A model generated the notes under the pieces. That model worked only from the letters and a program-made list of their open reading frames with translations, had not been told where the DNA came from and searched no databases. Both the position numbers and the translations under genes were made by a program. Below, piece by piece: positions 51,418-59,403 of a stretch of DNA of 64,000 bases; positions within the stretch are counted from its first letter, which is position 1; each line of letters begins with the position of its first letter. Origin of the DNA: Ectothiorhodospiraceae bacterium BW-2 (GTDB lineage Bacteria > Pseudomonadota > Gammaproteobacteria > Thiohalomonadales > Thiohalomonadaceae); assembly GCA_008375315.1 (NCBI GenBank), contig CP032507.1, positions 3,124,071 to 3,188,070 on the forward strand, given 5' to 3'.

Positions 51418-52074
51418 ATGTTAGCTGAGGAAGATATCTCCTTTATCAAAACCCACCTAAGTGGATGGTTAGCCGAGCAGTCATTAGGAAGACCACCGGT
51501 TGTCTATGAGATTGAACTACGGGAACGGATGGTGCGAGTTGAAGAGGCGCTAAAGAACCAGGGTGAGGAGCTTAAAATCCAGCGCGAGCTTATTCGTGAT
51601 CTCATGCTTCAGATTGACAAGCGGTTTGAGCAGGTTGACAAACGCTTTGAAGAGATGTGGGCGCAAGTCGATAAGCGCTTTGAAGAGATGTGGGCGCAAG
51701 TCGATAAGCGCTTTGAACAAGTCGATAAGCGATTTGAACAAATCGATAAGCGATTTGAGCAGGTCGATAAGCGCTTTGAGCAGATGGCCGAAGATAATAA
51801 ACGGCATTTCGAACAAATCGATAAGCGGTTTGAACAAATCGATAAGCGCTTTGAGCAAGTCGATAAGCGCTTTGAGCAAGTCGATAAGCGCTTTGAGCAG
51901 ATGGCCGAAGAGAATAAACGGCGTTTTGAGCAGATCGATAAACGGCTCGATTTGCAACATAATGAAATTATGGCAATTCATCTGGAGATTAAGCAGCAGA
52001 TGCGCTGGTTTTTTGCAATGACCGTCGCGGTGGGTAGCTTGGTTGTGGCGGCATTGCGGCTCTGGCCTATTTAA
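51418..52074 (+). CDS. Heptad-repeat coiled-coil protein with C-terminal membrane anchor
   Basis: Protein of 218 residues from the ATG at 51418 (AGGAAGG upstream); 36 further upstream codons are open but not supported. A short N-terminal region (ISFIKTHLSGWLAEQSLG, about 60 residues) is followed by twelve copies of a heptad of the form Q-V/I-D-K-R-F-E (residues 65-178). These are interrupted by EMWA units and by two copies of an EQMAE-D/E-NKR block. A linker and one membrane span (WFFAMTVAVGSLVVAALRLW) end the protein. The repeats predict a long, highly charged coiled coil tethered to the membrane. Similar small proteins occur in many copies in some sulfur-oxidising gammaproteobacteria, but no function is known to me. 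Confidence 0.85.
   Translation: MLAEEDISFIKTHLSGWLAEQSLGRPPVVYEIELRERMVRVEEALKNQGEELKIQRELIRDLMLQIDKRFEQVDKRFEEMWAQVDKRFEEMWAQVDKRFEQVDKRFEQIDKRFEQVDKRFEQMAEDNKRHFEQIDKRFEQIDKRFEQVDKRFEQVDKRFEQMAEENKRRFEQIDKRLDLQHNEIMAIHLEIKQQMRWFFAMTVAVGSLVVAALRLWPI
51610..51951 (+). repeat. In-gene 21-bp tandem repeats
   Basis: Near-identical 21-base units (core GTCGATAAGCGCTTTGAGCA) occur twelve times in register with the reading frame, grouped in two larger blocks that share the same interruption. This is recent duplication at DNA level and a likely site for copy-number change. Confidence 0.9.
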
Positions 52075-52111
52075 ATGACATCGATTAGAAAAAGGGGAGA
52101 GCACTTAACAG

Positions 52112-52753
52112 ATGAGACGCGACAGTCAACGCCGAGCAGATGAGCGCTATGAGCGCAAGCGACAGGGACAGCGCCAGCGCTGCTGTTTTGATCTCGATGA
52201 GGTCAGTCCGGTACTCGATAGGCTGCGAAAATTGGGAGAGAGTCGTCAAGAGGCGATTCGGCGGCTGATCTTCTCCTCAAGCCATAACCGTTGGGATGAG
52301 GAGGTGATTATCGACCAACTACTCCAGCGGGAGGGGGGCGTCAATAGACGCCTAGAGCAGCTACAGGAGATTCTCAATCAGGTAGAGACCGAACACGATC
52401 TCGCCTTTCAGGCTCGCTGGCTCGATAAAAAGCGTCATCTACTAGAGGTGATGATCGAGACTCGGGAGGAGTTTCCAATCCTCATGAGTGGCGATGAGGA
52501 GCAGATTATCTGCCTAATCAACCTCTTTAGCGAACAGGAGGTCAATCTAGCTCGCAAGAGCGAAATGGTGGCGCTCATGTTAAGCATGAATCTGCCGATG
52601 CCGCTCTCAGCCTTTGGTAAAACTGGCCACTACTATCAACTTTTTGGGTCAATGTCGGTCAATACTGTGGTCGAAAATCTCATCTCAGAGCTAGGGGTAT
52701 TAAGCGACAATGCGCTAGAGGCGATGGAGGTCTTTAGAGAGTTTCTGCAATAG
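52112..52753 (+). CDS. Protein of unknown function
   Basis: 213 residues, not recognised. The first 20 residues are strongly basic (RRADERYERKRQGQRQR). They are followed by a segment that could be a ribbon-helix-helix-like or helical domain (LDRLRKLGESRQEAIRRLI), a predicted coiled region (RLEQLQEILNQVETEHDL) and a mixed C-terminal half without membrane segments. A GGGGAG lies about twelve bases before the ATG, slightly far. It follows the coiled-coil gene by 37 bases and may be cotranscribed. Its 3' end overlaps the convergent glycosyltransferase-like gene by 20 bases. The basic N-terminus would suit nucleic-acid binding, a guess only. Confidence 0.65.
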   Translation: MRRDSQRRADERYERKRQGQRQRCCFDLDEVSPVLDRLRKLGESRQEAIRRLIFSSSHNRWDEEVIIDQLLQREGGVNRRLEQLQEILNQVETEHDLAFQARWLDKKRHLLEVMIETREEFPILMSGDEEQIICLINLFSEQEVNLARKSEMVALMLSMNLPMPLSAFGKTGHYYQLFGSMSVNTVVENLISELGVLSDNALEAMEVFREFLQ

Positions 52754-53792
52754 TGCTGCAAACTTGATCAATGCCCGTCGGGGAGAGGGGGGCGCAGTGA
52801 CCCCGTTGCAACAGCGATTCGATAGCAGAGATGAACTTAGGCCCATACAACGCCTCCCGTTCAAGATCGATAGCGTGGCCATGTTGATGTAGCCACTGCT
52901 CTAGCGCTCGACTCTCCGGCCACTCCTCTCGGCGACTATTGACCACCGGAACCCCGTGACAGAGCGCTTCGGTAAAGTTACCGTAGCCCGGTTTGGTTAC
53001 CATGAGATCGCAGCTAGCGACTAGATCGATATAGTTGTAGGGGAGCGCTCCGACAGCGGTTCGATCTCCCCGTTGTGACGACCCCGTGTCGGCCACTAAC
53101 CAGTGTAGGCCCGGCACCGACGGGGGCCAGAGGGTTGGGGAGGGGGAGGAGGCAATCCCGCCAAAATTGACCATCACCACACGCCTATCGGCGGGAATAT
53201 AGGGGGTTAAATCGCGTTTTTGCCCCCTGCGTGCAATCGGGCCGACGGGACGGCAGTTATCGAGCTGTGGCATCGTCATACTCGGTGCAGGGCAAAAAAA
53301 TAGCCTCGCCTGCTGGTAGCAGTGGTTTAACCACGCAATTTCATCCTGAAGTCGGCACTTGAGAGTCGGATAGCCCGCTAAAATCGCCCCCCAGTGGAGG
53401 GAGCAGAGCGCATAGGCGGGCATGTTGAGCTCTGCGGCGGCTAATAGGGGCAGCGGTGAGATATCGGCTAGGACTAGATCGGGTCGCTGCCGTTGCAGAC
53501 GCGCTCGCTCCTGCGCTAGCCGCTGCGAGCGTTGGCGGTAGAGCGCTCTATAGTGGTCGTAAGAGGGCTCTAAATCGACTCGGAAGGGATCGTGCATCAC
53601 CATGCCGATATCGTCATCGCAGTACAGATAATCGAAGGGGTAGGGGAGCCTCTGCCGCAGTACCGCTTCGGCCATGGCGGTACGGATAGTCAAAGTTAAC
53701 GAGCCGAACTGCCGCTCTAGCGGGGCGAGCAGCGGCAGAATTTGACTTAAATGGCCCCAGCCATGGCCGGAGAGGGCGAGATAGAGGTGCAT
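52734..53792 (-). CDS. GT-B type glycosyltransferase-like protein
   Basis: 352-residue protein with a two-domain GT-B layout. The N-terminus LALSGHGWGHLSQILPLL carries the glycine/histidine acceptor-site loop of UDP-glycosyltransferase-like and MurG-related enzymes. The C-terminal domain has VMVNFGGIAS near residue 210 and the donor-site block TKPGYGNFTEALCHGVPVV near 275. Similar proteins form part of sugar-kinase or nucleoside-diphosphate-sugar transferases, so donor and acceptor remain open. It begins three bases after the selO stop and is probably cotranscribed with it. The conserved Gly-rich loop makes a glycosyltransferase fold likely; catalytic activity is unproven. Confidence 0.75.
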   Translation of the reverse strand: MHLYLALSGHGWGHLSQILPLLAPLERQFGSLTLTIRTAMAEAVLRQRLPYPFDYLYCDDDIGMVMHDPFRVDLEPSYDHYRALYRQRSQRLAQERARLQRQRPDLVLADISPLPLLAAAELNMPAYALCSLHWGAILAGYPTLKCRLQDEIAWLNHCYQQARLFFCPAPSMTMPQLDNCRPVGPIARRGQKRDLTPYIPADRRVVMVNFGGIASSPSPTLWPPSVPGLHWLVADTGSSQRGDRTAVGALPYNYIDLVASCDLMVTKPGYGNFTEALCHGVPVVNSRREEWPESRALEQWLHQHGHAIDLEREALYGPKFISAIESLLQRGHCAPLSPTGIDQVCSTIAETL

Positions 53793-53795
53793 AGG

Positions 53796-55274
53796 CTAGG
53801 TGCCACAGAAAGTCTGAAACTGCTGCATAAACTGCTCTGGGGCTGGCTCGGCATAGGGGGCGGACGCCTTATCGTCACGATAGGGGTGGGTAATGGCTTG
53901 GAGTAGCCGCTGAAATGGCGCTAAATCGCCCTCGGTTGCGGCTGCTAACGCCTCTTCGACCCGATGGTTACGGGGGATAATCCACGGGTTGTTCTGGCGT
54001 ATATGCCGGTAGCGCTGCTGAGGTGTTATCCCCTGCTCAAGCTGACAACGCTGCTGCCAAGCGGTGAGCCACGCCTGCAGCGGCGCTAGTTCAGTAAAGA
54101 GCTGTTGTAGTGGGGTTAGGTTACCGACTGCGGCATCGGCTAGAGCGCGCCAAGCGAGGGTATAGTCTATCTGCTGCTGCTCTAGTAGCGTTAACCAACG
54201 CTCAATGAGTACACTATCGTCATCTGCGTTATCGAACTCGGAAGTTAACCCCAGTTTTTGGCGCATTATCTGTAACCGGTGGAGCTGATAGCGCGGCATA
54301 AAGTGGTGTAACGCCGCTGTGGCCGCCTCAACTGCCTCCTCCGGTGCCATCGCCATCAGCGGTACTAGCGTTTCGGCGAGTCGGGTGAGATTCCATTGAG
54401 CAATTTGTGGCTGATTTTTATAGGCGTAGCGGCCGAAGTGATCGATCGAGCTAAAGACCGCATCGGTGCGGTAGCGCTCCATAAAGGCGCAGGGGCCGTA
54501 GTCGATCGTCTCGCCACTTAGAGTCATATTGTCGCTATTCATAACCCCATGAATAAAACCGATCCCCATCCAGGCGGCAATAAGCGCCGCTTGGCGCTCG
54601 ATAACGCCATAGAGCAGCCCTAGATAGGGGTCGGCGTGGGTGGCGAGCTCGGGGTAGTGGCGGGCAATGGTATAGTCTGCTAGCTGCTTGAGTGGCGCTA
54701 GCTCGCCGCGGGCGGCAAAGTATTCAAAGGTTCCAACCCGAATATGGCTCGCTGCCACTCGGGTTAAGATCGCCCCGGGTAGGGGCGATTCGCGATAGAC
54801 CGTCTCACCGGTAGCGACCACGGCAAGCGAGCGGGTGGTCGGAATATGGAGTGCCTGTAACGCCTCGCTAATCAGCACCTCACGCAGCATCGGCCCGACT
54901 GCCGCTTTACCGTCACCGCTACGGGAGAAGGGGGTCTGTCCCGATCCTTTGAAACTAAGATCAAACACCCCCCTATCGCTCTCAATTTCGCCTAACAGCA
55001 CTGCCCTGCCATCGCCTAACCGGGGGCTAAAGTGGCCAAACTGGTGGCCGGCGTAGATCTGGGCGACAGGGTGGGCATCATCGGGCAGCGGGTTGCCGCA
55101 TAGGAGATGGGCTAGCTGTTCAGAGCGCAGTGGCTGAAGCGGCAGTTGCAGCGCCTCGGCAAGTGAGGTGTTAAAATAGAGCAGCTCTGGTCGCTCTACC
55201 ACCGCCGGTTGCCATGCGACACAGGCGTGGGGAAGTTGGGTGGCGTAGCTCTGTTTTAATCCAAGGGTGACCAT
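53796..55274 (-). CDS. selO: SelO/YdiU protein adenylyltransferase (pseudokinase fold)
   Basis: 492 residues, near the bacterial norm (about 480-490). SelO proteins use an inverted ATP orientation in a kinase fold to AMPylate proteins in redox stress. Visible landmarks are YAGHQFGHFSPRLGDGRA, FKGSGQTPFSRSGDGKA, EVLISEALQALHIPTTRS, then HGVMNSDNMTLSGETIDYGPC with the catalytic Asn and the DFG-equivalent DYG. The protein ends CGT, a cysteine third from the end at the position where animal SelO carries selenocysteine. ATG start, minus strand, followed after three bases by the glycosyltransferase-like gene. Confidence 0.96.
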   Translation of the reverse strand: MVTLGLKQSYATQLPHACVAWQPAVVERPELLYFNTSLAEALQLPLQPLRSEQLAHLLCGNPLPDDAHPVAQIYAGHQFGHFSPRLGDGRAVLLGEIESDRGVFDLSFKGSGQTPFSRSGDGKAAVGPMLREVLISEALQALHIPTTRSLAVVATGETVYRESPLPGAILTRVAASHIRVGTFEYFAARGELAPLKQLADYTIARHYPELATHADPYLGLLYGVIERQAALIAAWMGIGFIHGVMNSDNMTLSGETIDYGPCAFMERYRTDAVFSSIDHFGRYAYKNQPQIAQWNLTRLAETLVPLMAMAPEEAVEAATAALHHFMPRYQLHRLQIMRQKLGLTSEFDNADDDSVLIERWLTLLEQQQIDYTLAWRALADAAVGNLTPLQQLFTELAPLQAWLTAWQQRCQLEQGITPQQRYRHIRQNNPWIIPRNHRVEEALAAATEGDLAPFQRLLQAITHPYRDDKASAPYAEPAPEQFMQQFQTFCGT

Positions 55275-55457
55275 AGCGAGACTCCAGCGTTAAAAGCGTT
55301 AACTTAGTGCATTTTGGGGGGGACTTAACCACAATGGGGCTACAATCGGAGGGTAAAAGAGCCTCTGGCCCGATTTTTACTTGCTTGAACCGTTTGAGTT
55401 GTGATTAAGTTACCCCTCTTCATTCCCATTTGTGGTTTTATGTAAAGGATTAATCTC

Positions 55458-55754
55458 ATGCTAGTGAAAAACTACTCGAAAACCGGCAAGCGTTGCCGAG
55501 TGACATTTAAGTTACATCACGCTGTCGAGGCGAACAAGGTGCGTCTTTGTGGCGATTTTAATCAGTGGGATAAGATCGGTATTCCGCTGCGCCGTCTTAA
55601 AGATGGCGGGTTTAGTACCACTATTTCGCTTGATACTGATCGTGAATACCGTTTTCGCTACTGGATCGATGATGAACGGTGGGAGAACGACTGGGAGGCC
55701 GATGGCTATGTAGCAAATGAGTTTGGTAGCGACGATTCGTTGCTAAAGCTGTAG
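55458..55754 (+). CDS. Stand-alone CBM48 / isoamylase N-terminal-like protein
   Basis: A 98-residue protein that is almost only a glycogen/starch-binding early-set beta-sandwich (CBM48/AMPK type). The core pattern is KVRLCGDFNQWD near residue 28 with the aromatic ligand residues, then YRFRYWIDDERWENDWEADGY near 62-82. No catalytic domain is attached. An AAGGA nine bases upstream fixes the ATG. It lies six bases before an HD-GYP gene, so a polyglucan-binding module may be part of this signalling unit; its binding partner is unknown. Confidence 0.9.
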   Translation: MLVKNYSKTGKRCRVTFKLHHAVEANKVRLCGDFNQWDKIGIPLRRLKDGGFSTTISLDTDREYRFRYWIDDERWENDWEADGYVANEFGSDDSLLKL

Positions 55755-55760
55755 CGCTCA

Positions 55761-57524
55761 ATGGAGCAGCGACTCTTCTCCCTACTGCAGCGCCCCCTGC
55801 TGGTGGCGCTAGTCGTGGGTACTACGATCCAGCTACTCATTGTGGTCAGTGGTCTGATGCTGGTAGGCGGCGACTACTGGCTAGAGAGAGGTCAGCAGTG
55901 GCGGCAGCAGGGACTTTTTAGCCTAATTCAGCTACTAATCCCCTATGTTATCCCCTTTATTGTCTCCAGCTTAGGTAATCGTCTGGCTAAGGAGAGAATG
56001 GAGCAGGTGCTGCGCAAGTTTCCGGAGCTAAACCCCGATATCATTATGCGTTTAAGTTGCGATGGGCAGGTCGAATATCTCAATCCAGCCGGGCAGGGCT
56101 TTTTGAAAAAGATCAACCGCTCCACTGCCGAGGTTCTGTCGCTGCTCCCTGATGAGATTGTCGCCTCCCTCTCGGCAAAGGGGGAGGAGGGGCAGTGGTC
56201 TGCTAGTCGTCTGATCGCGGGCTATATGATTAACTTCAATGTGCGGCGCGATAGGGAGGATGACACCCTCTTTGTGGCTGGGCGTGATATCTCCTCACAA
56301 TATCGGTTAGAGCAGCAGCTTAACGGGGTGGTCAAGCAGATGGATATGTTGACCGAGTTTCTCGATACCACATTGGCGGTCTATAATCCACTCGATTTTG
56401 ACTTTTTTGCCAGCGTCGAAAAGATGTTGCGCGATCTGGCAGCGGCCAATCAACAGCAGCAGTTTACCCAGCCGGCCTATGTTTTTATCACCCAGCTAGA
56501 GGGGAAGGAGCGTTTTGGTCACCTCTACCGTATCGATAGTGACTCGTTTCACCACTTTGCCGAGCCGATTTGTTACGATACCGCTGAGGAGCAGTATGCG
56601 ATCGATCTTCTGGAGATGGGGGAGGGGCAATCGGGGCTCTTTTTCGCCGGTTGGGATAGTCAGCAGGAGACGCTAGCGCAGTTTCAGCAGCGCTTTAATC
56701 CGCAGATAAGGCACCACATTGGCGGGGAGATTCGCTTCTATGCCATCTACAAAAGTGGCGCAACGCAGGTAATCTCCTATTTCGAAGATAAGATCCCCGA
56801 GGTTCACGATGCGCCAGTTCTACGGGCGATCACCGTCATCGCTGAATCGCTGCGCCGAATCTCTGAGCAGAGTCGCCAAATTGAGGAGGCGTTTCTCTAT
56901 ACGCTTGATGCGTTAGCGCGAGCCTCAGAAGCGAATGATGAGGATACCGGTGCCCATATTTTACGCCTCAATGAGTATAGCTATGCCCTTGCGGTGGAGA
57001 TGGGGTTAGAGCGAAATTTTTGCCGCACGATTCGTTATTCAGCGATGATGCACGATGTCGGCAAAATCCATATCCACCCCGATATTCTGAAAAAGCCAGG
57101 TCGTTTAACCGAACAGGAGTTTCATATAATGCAAGCTCACCCGATCTACGGCGCTAAAATATTAGGCGACTCCCCCCAAATGGCGATGGCGGCCGAAATT
57201 GCTCGTTACCACCACGAAAAGTATCACGGCGGCGGCTATCCGTTTGGTCTCAAAGGAGAGGCGATACCGCTCTCGGCTCGTATTGTTGCGCTAGCCGATG
57301 TCTATGATGCGCTACGACAAAAGAGGGTCTATAAACCGGCCTTTAGCCACGCTAAAGCGGTCGATATTATCGTCAACGGCGATGGGCGTACCGAACCGGA
57401 GCACTTTGATCCCGAGGTGTTAGCGGCCTTTAAGCGCATCCATAATCAAATGGATGATATCTTTTCTACTCTACAAGATAGAGATAAGGATAGAGATGAA
57501 GAGGGGGAGCCGAGTGATGACTAA
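55761..57524 (+). CDS. Membrane HD-GYP protein with PAS domain
   Basis: 587-residue c-di-GMP phosphodiesterase candidate. Two N-terminal membrane spans (15-38 and 55-75) precede a PAS domain (about 90-190, LSCDGQVEYLNPAG). A GAF-like middle region without clear motifs (210-370) and an HD-GYP domain follow, the latter with MMHDVGKIHIHPDILKK near residue 432 and HHEKYHGGGYPFGL near 490. The metal and GYP motifs are intact. It follows the CBM48 gene by six bases and overlaps the degenerate kinase gene by eight bases, forming one operon with both. Input may come from the PAS/GAF part or from the kinase partner. Confidence 0.93.
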   Translation: MEQRLFSLLQRPLLVALVVGTTIQLLIVVSGLMLVGGDYWLERGQQWRQQGLFSLIQLLIPYVIPFIVSSLGNRLAKERMEQVLRKFPELNPDIIMRLSCDGQVEYLNPAGQGFLKKINRSTAEVLSLLPDEIVASLSAKGEEGQWSASRLIAGYMINFNVRRDREDDTLFVAGRDISSQYRLEQQLNGVVKQMDMLTEFLDTTLAVYNPLDFDFFASVEKMLRDLAAANQQQQFTQPAYVFITQLEGKERFGHLYRIDSDSFHHFAEPICYDTAEEQYAIDLLEMGEGQSGLFFAGWDSQQETLAQFQQRFNPQIRHHIGGEIRFYAIYKSGATQVISYFEDKIPEVHDAPVLRAITVIAESLRRISEQSRQIEEAFLYTLDALARASEANDEDTGAHILRLNEYSYALAVEMGLERNFCRTIRYSAMMHDVGKIHIHPDILKKPGRLTEQEFHIMQAHPIYGAKILGDSPQMAMAAEIARYHHEKYHGGGYPFGLKGEAIPLSARIVALADVYDALRQKRVYKPAFSHAKAVDIIVNGDGRTEPEHFDPEVLAAFKRIHNQMDDIFSTLQDRDKDRDEEGEPSDD

Positions 57525-58968
57525 GGGGTGGCTAGGATTCGGATCGCTGCTCTATCTCTATAGCGCAGCGGCGAGCGCCAATCTACTCAACTATTTTAAG
57601 GAGGAGGATGGCAGTACCAAGTGGCAGTATGTGGCTAACTTCTCCAGTAGTATTCTGATTATTACCCTCTCGCTGGTGCTAATAAAGCTCTTTATTAGCC
57701 AGCGGCGGCTTGAACGGGTTAATCGTCAGCTAGAGCAGGTGCGAGATGGGTTAGAGCAGCGAGTTAGGGAGCGAACCGCAACTTTGAACGGCTACAATGA
57801 GCTATTACAAGAGACCAATAGCCTACTAGAGGGGGAGATAGAGCAGCATCGTCAAACCACGACTAGATTGCAGTCATCTGAAGCCTATCTCTACTGTATC
57901 ATTGAGTCGATGCCGCTGGTTCTTATCGGGTTAAATCGTCATAACACTATTAGCCACTGGAACCGCCTTGCCGAACTCGCCTCCGGTGTGGAACGGGAGC
58001 AGGCGCTAAGGCACAACTTATGGGAGATCTATCCTGCGATTCCGCTCTCTACCACCCAGTTAGAGGCGGTACTACAGCGAGGAAAACCTGAGACCATTAA
58101 GCACTGTCAACGGGGGCACTACTACTACGATATTATGCTCTTCCCCCTGCGCCAGAGTGAGGAGGAGGGGGTGGTGATTTTGATCGACGATGTTACCCAG
58201 CGCAAACTATCGGAGAATCGCCTTATTCAGCGCGATAAGATGGCCTCAATGGGGGAGTTAGCCTCAGCGATGGCGCACGAGATGGAGGTGCCGCTTAAAG
58301 AGATTGTTGCGGCGGTTAAATCGGCCACCGAGTCGTTAGAGGGTAGCGGTAGCCACTTTGAGCAGACACGACAGCGGTTAATAGAGGCGCGAGAGCGCGG
58401 TGAACAGGCCTTTACCATTATGCGCAACCTCCTCGACTTTGCGCGAGAGTATGGCGATAATCGGCACCACATACAGATGACAGCGCTAATTGATCATACG
58501 CTAGAGCTTGCCGCATCGCTAATAGATGAGAAGAGCGGCGTCAGATTTAGCGACATTGAGACTATTCGTCACTATGCGGTACAACTGCCGACCTACCCCT
58601 GTTACCACTCTGAGATGCAGTATCTGTTTTTAACGCTATTTCGTCACGCTCTCTGCGCTATAGCACGAGTTAGGCGCGAGGCCTTTGTGCCGACATTGAC
58701 CGTCGAGGTGGCGTTTCACTACGATGCGCTATGGTTGAAGATACAGCACAATGGGGTCGGCATGAGTAGTGATGAGCAGAATACTATCTTTGAGCCCTTC
58801 TATCTTGATGGAGAGTCCAAGCTGCAAGATCACTCCTGGCAGCGGCTCTCACTCGCCTATTTTATTATCACTGAACACCATCGAGGACAGATTGCGGTCA
58901 CCTCGGATATCAATATCGGCACCACATTTCATATTGAGCTGCCGCTTAACTCATACCACACCCACTAA
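57517..58968 (+). CDS. Histidine-kinase-like protein with degenerate ATP-binding motifs
   Basis: 483 residues from the ATG at 57517, which overlaps the HD-GYP stop and has a GGGGGAG upstream; 21 upstream in-frame codons lie inside that gene. A signal-like N-terminus and a membrane span (residues 42-62) are followed by a long coiled coil (65-130), a PAS domain (about 135-245) and HisKA with AMAHEMEVPLKEI (phospho-His near 263). In the ATPase domain the N-box reads LTLFRHALCAI with His instead of Asn. The DxGxG box reads HNGVGM without the Asp, and the G2 glycines are missing (WQRLSLAYFI). It is probably unable to bind ATP normally and may act as a scaffold or signal receiver for the neighbouring HD-GYP protein. 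Confidence 0.85.
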   Translation: MTKGWLGFGSLLYLYSAAASANLLNYFKEEDGSTKWQYVANFSSSILIITLSLVLIKLFISQRRLERVNRQLEQVRDGLEQRVRERTATLNGYNELLQETNSLLEGEIEQHRQTTTRLQSSEAYLYCIIESMPLVLIGLNRHNTISHWNRLAELASGVEREQALRHNLWEIYPAIPLSTTQLEAVLQRGKPETIKHCQRGHYYYDIMLFPLRQSEEEGVVILIDDVTQRKLSENRLIQRDKMASMGELASAMAHEMEVPLKEIVAAVKSATESLEGSGSHFEQTRQRLIEARERGEQAFTIMRNLLDFAREYGDNRHHIQMTALIDHTLELAASLIDEKSGVRFSDIETIRHYAVQLPTYPCYHSEMQYLFLTLFRHALCAIARVRREAFVPTLTVEVAFHYDALWLKIQHNGVGMSSDEQNTIFEPFYLDGESKLQDHSWQRLSLAYFIITEHHRGQIAVTSDINIGTTFHIELPLNSYHTH

Positions 58969-58983
58969 GGAGGGAGTTTTTCC

Positions 58984-59370
58984 ATGAAAAGCCGTCTGCT
59001 TCGAATCTTTCTCGGTATCTTTTTACCGGCGCTTATCAGCAGCCTACTCTATGTGATCCCCTCGGGACTCTATATATTATATCACAGTGATGAGGGGGTG
59101 TCAGTCCTCATCCTCTTTCCGCTCTTTTTTATTATGGCGCTGATCTTCATCGGCATTCCGAGTCTTCTCTATAGCCTGCTAATGGAGTTCTGGATTAATC
59201 CCCGTTTTGAGAGCGATGTGAAGGTGTGGATAGTCGGTGCCATTGTGGGAGGGCTCAGTGGCGCTATATTTCATAACTGGGAACTATTAGTCGTAGGCGT
59301 TGCGACCGGTTTTTTGGTCGCTTTTGTTTTGCGCCGCAGTTACCACAGAGCGCTTGAGCCACTCAGCTAA
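58984..59370 (+). CDS. Small membrane protein of unknown function
   Basis: 128 residues with four hydrophobic spans (about 8-28, 40-62, 76-95 and 100-118) and short charged ends; no family is recognised. It starts 15 bases after the degenerate kinase, behind an AGGAGGG, so it is the fourth gene of the CBM48/HD-GYP/kinase operon. A perfect hairpin follows the stop at once. Confidence 0.75.
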   Translation: MKSRLLRIFLGIFLPALISSLLYVIPSGLYILYHSDEGVSVLILFPLFFIMALIFIGIPSLLYSLLMEFWINPRFESDVKVWIVGAIVGGLSGAIFHNWELLVVGVATGFLVAFVLRRSYHRALEPLS

Positions 59371-59374
59371 GCGT

Positions 59375-59403
59375 GTAGGGGCGGGTTTCAAACCCGCCCC
59401 TAC
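59375..59403. terminator. Perfect inverted repeat between convergent genes, bidirectional terminator or repeat element
   Basis: GTAGGGGCGGGTTT and its exact complement form a 14-base palindrome with a one-base centre, so 12-13 paired bases when folded. It lies four bases after the membrane-protein stop and overlaps the lysC stop codon by four bases. There is no T tract on the plus strand. The sequence resembles short dispersed palindromes known from many genomes, so it may be a repeat family member rather than a classic terminator. Confidence 0.75.

Noticed and set aside
51610-51951. Regularly spaced repeats that could look like a CRISPR array
   Set aside because: Units are contiguous 21-base codon repeats in one reading frame with no unique spacers, and they encode a coiled coil.
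51550-52104. Long open frame of 184 codons on the minus strand
   Set aside because: It is the antisense of the repeat-rich coiled-coil gene; low-complexity Leu/Ile/Asp repeats arise from the same DNA repeats and no ribosome site is seen.
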